NCBI GenBank assembly: GCA_932294295.1
Contig: OW028586.1
Span: 8,151,701 to 8,215,700, forward strand
Direction: 5' to 3'
Source of the DNA: Alitta virens
Taxonomy: Eukaryota > Annelida > Polychaeta > Phyllodocida > Nereididae
Length of the DNA: 64,000 nt
The translations under genes and the position numbers were made by a program. Each line of letters opens with the position of its first letter. The first letter of the stretch is position 1. This document shows, in pieces, positions 12,601 through 24,600 of this stretch. Under the pieces are notes generated by a model. The model ran no database searches and was not told where the DNA came from. It saw nothing but the letters and a program-made list of their open reading frames with translations.

Positions 12601-15600
12601 TACATGAGCAGAATTTCTGCTGGAGTCCAGTAGTTAGATGTCATTGACCTGTATATTCAATGTATGTGGAAGCCCATTTAAAATAACATCTCATCTCTGC
12701 AAATTATGCACTATTATAATTTCACAGAGGTATGGCATCCCCTTGGCAGAATACAGTGCAGTGAATATAAGCATAAGTTGATTTGGGAGATCACTGGCTA
12801 TGGATTTGGAGAAGCACTTAGTGAAATTTCCATGGAGCTGCAAATAGTCCCCTTAACGATGTGCTGACTTGGACTGCGCTCCCATCCGTCTGATGTGGTA
12901 TGCTGTAAATGTGGTTCAACTGCTTTGTAGAGTGGCTTTTTGTCTGTGTTAGTGTCTTGTGTAGCATACTTACTATGTTTATGCACATCATCACATGGTA
13001 CACAAGGATAGTATCAGGGTGTCTGTGTGGGAAGTTGGAACCACACATCTGAGTCCCTGTCCCATCACATGGGATGTACTCATCATCATCATCTCATCAA
13101 TGGTAGTGATTGTGGGTGTATAGGTTTCAAATCCCACTCCCTGCACTGTTCATGGGCCACATCTCAGTCCCTGTCCCATCACACCATGGTATTGTACTCA
13201 TCATCTCATCCATGGTTGTGACTGTAGGTGCATGGACTCAAAACCCACTCCATAACCTGTTTATGTAGTTTTTAGGTCAATGACCAGCTCCATTGAATGT
13301 CCTAGGTTCCAATCCCAACCTGGGTACTCGTCATGAGCCAGCTTTTGTTAGATGTTAAATTGGCCTGCCTTTCACTTGGTGTCTACACTGGGGTAAAACT
13401 TTGTGTGGAATCCAAGCCTTATCATCTGATCATTACGTCTGTATCTGACCGATGATCTTTTGAACCAACTGACTTTTGTACCTGGTGGAATTACAGCCAA
13501 ATTCATTTATTTGGAAACTAATCTGAGTGACTTCATAAATGTGAATCCCATCCCTCAACCAACGAGAGTCCTACATTCACATGACATCATCTGTAGTTTT
13601 GCTTCCAAGTCTACGAGATTGGTTTCCAACTCTATGAATTTCGCTGTAATACAAATTCAGTACTGTGTGTTGGATGTTTAAATTGCATTAAATCTACTCT
13701 CCAAGGTCACTGCTCTTGGCTCTAATAAGCTAAACCAGCATATGACCATAAAGCTGGCTTTCCATATACACGTTTTGCGGTCCGTATGTCCGTCATCCGT
13801 TGTCCGTTTTTTACTATCCGTTGTCCGTCATCCGTTGTCCGTTTTATACCTTTCCATATGTACGTGCGTTAGAAAATAAGTCCTATTAGCTAATTGATTG
13901 ATTAGGTCTAATTGGAATTTACTGTGTCACAGTGTCTTACTGAATTGTAATTGACAAAATATATTTTGTTCAAAGGTGTCAGTTAATTGCAATTATGCCT
14001 GGTTGATTTGGGTTCATATAAGGGCAAGTTACGGCTTTAATAAATATCCTGCACCAATCTGCATTAGCTCTCTGCCACTCGAATTGTAATATAGTAATAT
14101 GCAATTAGCCTTGTTTGTGTATGTAAAAATAAAAGTATTAAATGAATAATTAATAGCGAGATTCTACCATATTGTAGGTACGCATGTCTACTTACCTGTT
14201 TGGCTAAATATTTGCATAAGTCAACACAAGGACTTTCCACTAAGAAAAGATAGAAACTTTCATGTCTGGCTGTCTGTTTATCAGACCCTATGGATAGATA
14301 GATAGATATAGTCCAGTCATTTTAAGCCAACATTTGGCCTAACCTAGAACAAACTGCAACATAAATCATTCTTGCAGTTTTCTATTCTAGAACATTTACT
14401 GAATAACATATCAAAAGTCTAGAATGATAAATATTGCAGAACATTGTCAAAATGCACAATAAAATTGCCATGTTCGATAATATTCTTTGCCACTTTTAAG
14501 ACTTGCGGTCAATAGTTTTAACATGATTTGGAGACACAGATTTGTGTTTTCAAAAAGTAAATTAATCTTGTAATGCATTACAATTATAAGAGAACTATCA
14601 GCTTTTATTTTCATAGCCTTTTTGGCACAAAATTAAGGTCAAAAGTAGCAAGCCAATAAATAATGAAGCTTACAGCCTTGTATAACTTTAAGTAAGTACA
14701 AAAATTTTGAAGCCAGAGCATAAAACCTGCATCAAATTAACAACAACTGAAGAATGTGAAGCAACGCAAAAAGAAGGGAATGACATGGACATGGATCATC
14801 ACTAGATATCTGTAACTGTAAAACAGTTACTAGGCTTCACCTGGTGCATGAATGTAAATGTAATAACAGTAATCTGAAATCAATAATATGTCCACTGATA
14901 TCGGAAGCAATAGGGTCTTGGCTATCTTTAACCCTGAACCTGATGATAACCCTATTCATGGCATAGGGTTAGGTTAAGGACGACCTGTATGCATGTCAAG
15001 TGGCACCTGTATCTTATATGATTAGATAACATTCACACTAATATCTTCAAAGATCAGGGGTATTAAATGATGATCAAGGCCAAAAGTTATTGTAATTTGA
15101 AGACATGAAATTTTCAAGTTGGGCGATCTTTTAAAATTGACGGTCTACAGCTGTACAATAGTGTAAGGGTTAGTGCCATACAACTATCTTTCCATTTGAG
15201 TAATTTAGATAATAGGATAGTTAATTGTCACACTGAACCAATAAGCCATGTGTCTTGGATAAATGTTTATGAATATAATATTATGAACATAAATGAATAA
15301 AAAATCATGATGATACAGTATATTCAAGCATGACGAGATGCCAACTATGAATCAGTATAAGAAAAGTTATATCATGTCATACACATATAATTCATGGTCA
15401 ATTGATGCCTCAACCATAAGGTTCACAGTATTATGCCATGTTCAAATAAAAGGGCTTGGAATGTGCTTTCCAAAAATGTTTTCCCCATTAAAAAAGGTTG
15501 ATTAGGACTCGAGTTAGAGAATTATTTGTTAAATGTACTTTTCAAGGTCTGTGACCTTGACCGTTTGATCCAAATTTTTGCATGAATTTTCTTATACAAT

Positions 15601-18600
15601 GGGTTGATACTGCTATTGGTTTGGGTCTGATCCAAGCATTCTGACTAGGGAAAGAAAATTAAAACTTAAACTTTCAGCTAAATTTTTTAGGATTATTTCG
15701 ATCTTTTTAACCGACCGGGCTACAGTGCCACTCATTTTAAAGAGGGGAAAATGAGCTATCCAAATATCTCTATGGCAGTTCTGTAGCCTAATTAGAACCG
15801 GAGCAAGAGCCGATGGAAGTGCGGACACTGCTTTCGCTCAGCTAGATGACAAGGCCAAAGTAGTGACACTAATTCTGCTCTGTGACCTTGACCGTTCGAC
15901 CTGTTGCCCAGATTGATTGTAGGGTATTAGGGCAACATCATATCCAAAGATCAGCCACATCCAAGTATTTCTACTATCTTAAAAAAAATCAAGAATTCAA
16001 AATATCAATTATTGTAGAATGTTTGACCTTAAATTTGACCTTGACATTTAGGTCAAAGGTCAAAATTGACAACAGATTCTGAAAGCACGTATGTGAATTA
16101 TGGGGGGTCACCAATGCCTGGCATTTGGCTAGAGTGAATATTTCCCATTGAAAATGGACATTTTCATCATGTTTTCGCTGATGATTCGGTTTTCCGTATT
16201 TATGAATTTTAAAAAAATTGACAAATACAGTTATGTCAAAAGCGATTTTCCTAACAACAGTATATGGAAGTCACATCACATGTGAAAAAAGCTATGTAAG
16301 ATAAGCCTTTGATTGGGCAGTGCAAAACAGTCGGTTATTATGTTCATTGAGTTGTGACCATGTTCTGCAATTTTAAAGGGAATCTCTCCAAGCACGAAAC
16401 AGCAAGAATAATTTCTGTTGCAGTTTGTTCCAAGTCGATCCTTAAAATGACTGGACAAATAGATAGATAGATAATTGGATCTACCTGGAGAGTATATTTT
16501 TACCATATTCATGAGAAGGTCTTAATCTTTTCATCCAAGATGTCCATTGACCATCTAATTAAAAAGATTAAGACCTTATCATGAACACTATTCATGCCGT
16601 GGTTCTGAGAGGCTGTTTTGAGTAACAAATTAATTTCTTGAACCCATTTCTCTCTCAAACAATTTATTTCAAACATACGAAACTGCTGTATAGGCCTAAA
16701 TTAAATGCAAATCATGACATTTAATCGCACTTTTTTTCTTATTGAAAACTATTAGAAAAAAAAAAGATAAATATTTCACAAGATTTATTTTCTTGAATAT
16801 CCGTACCTCATGAAAACTTATTCTATTTAGGCCTATTCGTTTATTAATTTACCTATTTATTTATTGTAAACATGTCTTTTTGTGCCCTTGAAATTCCTCA
16901 ATAAAACCGATTAATTGCAATTAATTCATAAAAGGTGAGGGTTTAATTAATGACAGCTAACCACTTGACTTCTACAGATTGTTTTTTGTTTGTTCAGAAT
17001 CTCCTGTTGTATGGGCCTAATTAGTCAATGAAAGAGGGATACATTGCACTTGTTAAATGCAATTTATTTTGGTAATTTGCCCTTGCCTGGCCATCCGTCA
17101 TCCGCAAAAATCGCCCCCCTATCCGTATCGCCAAAATACGGACTGCGGATGACGGACAACGGACGAAAAAACGTATTTATGGAAAGGCATTAATTAAATT
17201 CAAAGGGATGCGTATCCTGTCCGTATACGGACGTGCGGATGACGGATATACGGACAGAAAAAACGGACATATGGAAAGCCAGCTTAAGCCTTACTTGATT
17301 AAATACATTGCTTACATCTTTATGAATTCAAAATATGATTACATAAAATACTTATATAGTATACATGTTGACCAACGGTCATTTTATACAATACAAATTC
17401 TGTCCTGTGGGTGTTACATATGACCTGTTATATTACCATGATACTGTAATGTTTACATTTCAAGTTTACCATTGATTATCAACATACTGCACCCAGGTGG
17501 TTGGTTTCTATAGTCTGAATAGAATGGAGAGTACATCTAAAGTGTGGACGCTTTGAACTCAACCTGGTCACAAAACATTAGGCGTTCAGTACACCAATTA
17601 ATCATTCATCATTTTTTGAGTGGGAAGAAAGTACATATATACTCTGTGTTCGACTAATCGATATATCTAGGGTTCTGTTGTTAATTGTGCAAAATGTCGT
17701 TATGTGCTATTTTAACAATGGATCAATTTTTCAGCCTTAATGCTAGTTAAATCTTTACATTGCTAGATGTCCTTGAACATTTGATTTATAACTAAACAAT
17801 AAGTTGAATTAGTCTACATGATTCTGGAAATGTAATTGAAAATATTCATCCATTTAATGTGCAAAATGACTGAGTAATGGCAATTTGATAATTTTACAAA
17901 CGGTGTTGTTTGTTACAGTTGTAGTCATATGGTATAAATTCATAGGGACGATTGGCAGTTATTTATAGCTGCTGTTTGAAAGAACATTGATTTCCCACGA
18001 GGCTCAGTGGTTCAGATTTTTCTACCCAATCCCATCAAAACAAATGTCTCTCTTAGCTTCTTCCGGAATCTTTCTTAACCCCTCTAAGCTTTGGTGCTTC
18101 TAGAGGCGCTTTTCCGTCCTTATTCACATCTTCATTCGCATCTTTTCCCAATCTTTATTCTTCGCCATTGAATATTGCCAGTGAAGTTTTTGGATGAAAT
18201 TCGTTCCTTGATGTGTGTCGTGGGGGCAATTTTGCTTGGAGACTCAGACAAGGTGGAAAACTGATAACACTGGCCAAAAACCCTGGTGCCCTCGGGGTCC
18301 GATGCCAACATTGGCTCTATTCAACCAACATGGGGGGTAAAAATATATTGAACATGCCCTTGAATATGCTGTGTGGTTATGAACAGATAGGACCAGACAT
18401 TGAGGTCAAATTTAGGGTAAATCTGAAGATATAACCCAGAGCGTTGGGTGCTTTTGATGACCTGGGGATTTCGAGTTGATGTTCTGAGCAAAAATGATGG
18501 GTTCTGAAGCCAACTGGATGATTTATTGCCATCATAGTCGGGTTTTATCGGCTTTTCTGGAGGTAAGGGCTGTATCTTTGGGTACAGGATTTTGCTGAGA

Positions 18601-21600
18601 GGGCAATAGGAATTCTTGGGCTAATGCCTTATAAATATTGACGCAAGCTTTATACTGACTTTAGAGTATATATAGAGAGTGAAAGTAATGCACAACGATT
18701 TCCCATGTTATAGACTTAAAAACTTTGTTACAACAGACTCAGATTCAGTGTTTGTGTTGTTGGAAAATGTATGATATTGCACAAAATGTGACATTGAATA
18801 AAAACAAATGTTTCTAAGAATTCTCATTTCTTGTCAACAGGTACTCATTGTACTGTAGTTGGCTCACTGTCAATTCGAATAGTGTTTGACTATTGTCTCA
18901 TGTTAAGAGAAGCGTTGAGAAAATACCAACATAAATGTGTTCATTCATACAGTCAAAAGCGTTGCAGATGCAGAAAATTCTGGAATATGCATGACAAATA
19001 TTTCAAATAAGAAATGCATTGTACTTAGTTGGCTCGTACATTTGCACTGTTTTTCCTTGTATTGATTGTACTCGTCTCAAAATAGAAAACTCATTGATTA
19101 TTCACAAGTTCCTTTTGCGTACAAAATGTTGATGATATATATATTACCAGGTAATTTATGCACAAGGCTTTCCTGTGCAGCTATTGTTGTGCTCTTAGTT
19201 GCATTAACAAGTGATAAATGGACATATTGAAATGTATTGTCTTTGTCCTATTGTCTGTGAGATAACATACAGCTTATATGACTAGCTGTCACAGGTAGAC
19301 GTAATGATGAGATGATAAGGCTTGAGAGTCCACACGGCATTAAAAATCTAAGATTATCACCTTCGATGCTCGTCTTCAGCTATTTGATAATTTTATTACT
19401 TGATTTATCATTTAAAGAATAATGTTTTTCAGGCAATTAGATCAGTGTATTATTTTCTAAAAAGCAGTCCAGGCGACATTTTGGGACTCTTTAAGTCAGT
19501 TTCTCTTACATGGTTGAAGCATTTCCATGGGACATGAATTGTAAGACGCTAAAGTTTTATAATAGAAACTAATTCAGTTGCTCTTAGTTAAGCAAATTTT
19601 CAAGAAATGCTTGTAAAGGATTGTTGGTCAATCCAATGTGCCAGTCCAATTTAATCTTTGTTAATAAGATGCATAGCTGTCTTATATAGGCATTGGTATC
19701 TGCTTGCAACTCTTGCATGGAGATCATATTTGGATGCAAGCTGTAGCCTTTGTTGTCAACCTCGTAAGATGGTGTACTCCAAGGATCTCCTATGTGCCTG
19801 TGTATTATTATCTATATCTTGTGTATGCCAATGTGATGTTATTGATGTTTATTGTGTGTGTTGGGCCTTGTATGCTGATGGTGTAATGATGTGAATAACA
19901 ACATAGCTGAGTAATTTGTTTAGGGAGTGAAAAATGAGCCAAAGCAATCTGTAGGGAGCTCAAGTGATCCCTAGGGAGCCGAAACGCAACTGTTGATGCC
20001 GTGTTGAAGGATCGGGAAGGTCTTTTGGTGATTGTGTTTTGTGTCGTTTCATAATTTGAACGGTTTGCTCGTATTTTGGGTGTGTCGTGGGATTCTGTTG
20101 GGTTCATACCAATGAAGGACTTTCGTTGGATATTTGAAGAAGTAAACAAGAAAATTCTTTAAACAAAAGAAGAATAGATATCTGGCAACGTGAACAATAT
20201 TAGCAGTAGACAGAGCTCTGTCATTTGGAAAAAATTTCTTGTCTTTACAAATTAATTAATATTTATTTTAATATAAATTAATTAATATAATATTATGTGA
20301 CTGTAACTTTGATGAAAAAAAAAAAGTTCACCGAGCTGGATTCGAACCACTGTCAGTGTCACCTCACTCAGCATTGCGAGCGCCATATCCACTGCGCCAT
20401 CAGTCTGGTTGTGATTTTAAGTTTTGTTTTTTTGAAGTGTAGGCTCTCTGTTCTATAAATAGCTCGCCTGAGCAGTGAACGAGCGACGTGTTTACTTTTT
20501 TTTACTGCAGTAATACTCCATAGTTACAAGTTCAATTATGCCTAAATCTTTAATTTATAAACTTTGGAAGTTGTAACCAAGGATTTTAACCAAAAATGAA
20601 GGTGAATACTGCCAAGGTTAGTTGTGCATGAACATTTTTGGGTCGAATACATTAAAATAAGTGAAGAGGCTCCCAACGGGGTCTTCATAATTGAACAACC
20701 AATCGAATCAAAGAGTCAGCAAAACGCCTGGGTCCTTGACCTGATTATTTTCACCCAAAACACCAAGTGTTCGTAATAATACCTGGCATTTTGACAAACC
20801 ATATCAGTTATAGATCTATTGTGTCATAGGTCTAGACACCAGATATAAAAAGGAGCAGTAAATTATACTGTAATGGAAGGGTTTCATACCCGAAATATTT
20901 CATTCCTGTATGTTACAGCAGATTGCATAGACTTGGAAACTAAACTCCCAGACAAGGCCAATATTCCCATTGGCTGAGGCACTATATCACGTGAATACAG
21001 AACTCCCATTGGTTAAGGCAGTCCCTTAATTAGCCAGTCTGCTCAACCAATGGGAGACCTTAATTCCCATTACGTCCTCTAGAGTTCAGTTTCCAAGTCT
21101 GAGTTCTGCTTTAAATTGGAAGAGCTTCATACATGAATGTGTTCCGGGAAGTAATAACAATTTCCATCTGTTTGTTATCATATAACTTCTAACACCAGCC
21201 TTATCTCATCATTATTTCTGCCGCACCTTTTCTACTCACCTTATATTCAAGCGATAACCTACTGGATCAATTGTTTCGATCAACTAATCTCGGCAAATGT
21301 AATGATGATATGGTATAAGTATCCATCATTATTTGCAAAATGGGTAGTTATGTGTGCCTCTGCGTAGACTCAAATCCAAGGCACCAGCAATGGTGGATTT
21401 TCCTGTAAGGTTCTCTCTATTTCCACCTGGTGGCTATGACAGAATACTGAAATGCTATTGGCTGAAAAAGTTCCCACCCTTGGCTGTGATTGGCTGAAGC
21501 AAAGTGCATCCTAGCAGTATTTTAGTGCATTTAATATATATTTGACATCTTCTTGTTCAGTTGATTTCTGTTATTTCTGTGAGAAAATTATATTAATGGA

Positions 21601-24600
21601 ATCATACTATGTCTGAAAAGCAAAATGAGTAATAAGAGGGGAAGAAAGACTTATGTTGCTGAATTCAGGGCTGCTCAGTGAAAAGACTCTATTTTATAGT
21701 CTGCAATGTCAAAGCATCTTACTATGATATTTTGTTGATGTTATAGGACTATTTGGCTTTTCGAAAAGGAAATTGGGATGTTAGTGTTTCAACTGTTTGA
21801 TTCAGTGATATGGTTATTTTAACTACAAGACATAGAATTTATGTACAACCATATATCCAATTGAAAAGTAATCTTATTATCAAACATCAGCATCCACACT
21901 GCTATGCCATCACAGCTGCAAGTTTCACCACCAGACAAAACTACAGGCTGACATGAAGTCTGAAAAACACACGATGATACATTGCATGAAATGTTTCATG
22001 TGCTGGATTTTTCCCTCTCTGTCTCTGTCTGTGAGTTTGGTTGACATTTAATGCATCCCCCGAGCATTGTTGAAAATATCAGCATGATTAATGTGTCTGG
22101 TTTCAAAAACAATGAAAAGAGGACTGTGAAAATGTCCATTCACATCGTGATTGAACTGACAGTGCAATAATCGCTAGGATGTTGTATTTGTTCCACTTTA
22201 AATTATTGGTAATCTAGAAATTCAACCAGAGGTATAAATATTGTTAAAACAAAATATGGATTAATGAGTTACTGCTTGCTCAATCAAACTGACTACACTG
22301 AGTCCAAGCAAGCCACCACAACTGACCATAGGACGTATGCAAGTGTGGGCTCAAAGCAAGCATTAAACTAGTCGGGCAATTAAATTTAAATAATTGAAAC
22401 ATGCTACAATGCCTTCTGGTCCAATTTAATTTTTATGACCCTGCCTGAAATCAACAAACTATTTGGGCAAGCAAGAAACTTAGGGATTGGCCTGAGCTTC
22501 TTAAAACAGCATGACATCACATCAACACTCCCATAAATCTTATATGTGACATGTAGTCAGTTTGATTGAATGCTCTATAACTACGGGCCTACCAGTCTGA
22601 GAACTGAACATAATTTATGTCCCAGCTAGGTGTAAATAAATTATAGTTAATGATGTTTGTTCTGTTCTAGTGCAACTGAGATGTGGTTCAAGTGTCGGTG
22701 TTATGGTCTGGGTTCAAAATTCATGTAATAGAGTCTTTTCACTGAAGAGCCCTGAATTCAGCAGGACATAAGTCTTTCCTCTCCTCTTATTACTCATTTT
22801 GCTTTTCAGACACAGTAGGTAATATCTAACTGATTCCATAAATATAACTTTATCAGAAAAATAACAAAAATCAACTAAATGATAAAGTGTCAAATATACA
22901 TTAAAATGCACTAAAAATACTGCTGCTTGGATGCACTTTGCTTCAGCCAATGACAGTCAAGGGCGGGAACTTTTTCAGCCAATAGAATTGCAGTATTCTG
23001 ATTTATCCACCTGGTGGAAATACAGAGAACCTTCCGTGAAAATCCACTGTTGATCATGCTTATATGCAGTGTTTGTCTTGATGCCATGGCAATATCCTCT
23101 AGATGTGAGGTACAATATCCTCTAGACTTGAGGTACAATATCCTCTAGATGTGAGGTACAATATCCTCTAGATGTGAGGTACAATATCCTCTAGATGTGA
23201 GGTACTATATCCTCTGGATGTGAGGTACAATATCCTCTAAATGTGAGGTACAATATCCTCTAGACTTGAGGTACAATATCCCCTAGATGTGAGGTACAAT
23301 ATCCTCTAGATGTGAGATACAATATCCTCTAGATGTGAGGTACAATATCCTCTAGATGTGAGGTACAATATCCCCTAGATGTGAGGTACAATACCCTTTA
23401 GATGTGAGGTACAATATCCTCTAAATGTGAGGTACAATATCCTCTAGATGTGAGGTACTATATCCTCTGGATGTGAGGTACTATATCCTCTGGATGTGAG
23501 GTATAATATCCTCTAGATGTGAGGTACAATATCCTCTAGATGTGAGGTACAATATCCTCTAGATGTGAGGTACAATATCCCCTAGATGTGAGGTACAATA
23601 CCCTTTAGATGTGAGGTACAATATCCTCTAAATGTGAGGTACAATATCCTCTAGATGTGAGGTACTATATCCTCTGGATGTGAGGTACTATATCCTCTGG
23701 ATGTGAGGTATAATATCCTCTAGATGTGAGGTACAATATCCTCTAGATGTGAGGTACAATATCCTCTAGATGTGAGGTACAATATCCTCTAGATGTGAGG
23801 TACAATATCCTCTAGATGTGAGGTACAATATCCTCTAGATGTGAGGTACAATATCCCCTAGATGTGAGGTACAATATCCTCTAGACTTGAGGTACAATAT
23901 CCTCTGGATGTGAGGTACAATATCCTCTAAATGTGAGGTACAATATCCTCTAGACTTGAGGTACAATATCCCCCAGATGTGAGGTACAATATCCTCTAGA
24001 TGTGAGGTACAATATCCTCTAGATGTGAGGTACTATATCCTCTAGATGTGAGGTACTATATCCTCTGGATATGAGGTACTATATCCTCTGGATGTGAGGT
24101 ATAATATCCTCTAGATGTGAGGTACAATATCCCCTAGATGTGAGGTATAATATCCTCTAGATGTGAGGTACTATATCCTCTAGATGTGAGGTACAATATC
24201 CTCTGGATGTGAGGTATAATATACTCTAGATGTGAGGTACAATATCCCCTAGATGTGAGGTACAATATCCTCTAGATGTGAGGTACAATATCCTCTAGAC
24301 TTGAGGTACAATATCCCCTAGATGTGAGGTACAATATCCTCTAGATGTGAGGTATAATATCCTCTAGATGTGAGGTACAATATCCTCTAGACTTGAGGTA
24401 CAATATCCCCTAGATGTGAGGTACAATATCCCCTAGATGTGAGGTACAATATCCTCTAGATGTGAGGTACAATATCCTTTAAATGTGAGGTACAATATCC
24501 TCTAGACTTGAGGTACAATATCCCCTAGATGTGAGGTATAATATCCTATAGATGTGAGGTACTATATCCTCTAGATGTGAGGTACTATATCCTCTGGATG

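Larger units (their letters stand above)
13751..17285. mobile_element. Large terminal-inverted-repeat element with CCGT-rich arms
   Basis: The ends share a perfect 17-base inverted repeat, aagctggctttccatat. Inside each end are runs of gtccgtcatccgttgtccg-type motifs (13780-13870 and 17090-17270, inverted). A second inner pair (ctttccatat near 13851 and atttatggaaagg near 17177) suggests a compound or nested foldback structure. No transposase frame is seen. Confidence 0.75.

Noticed and set aside
19658..20149. ORFs of 60-113 codons on both strands
   Set aside because: They overlap each other in opposite frames, without homology or splice support.
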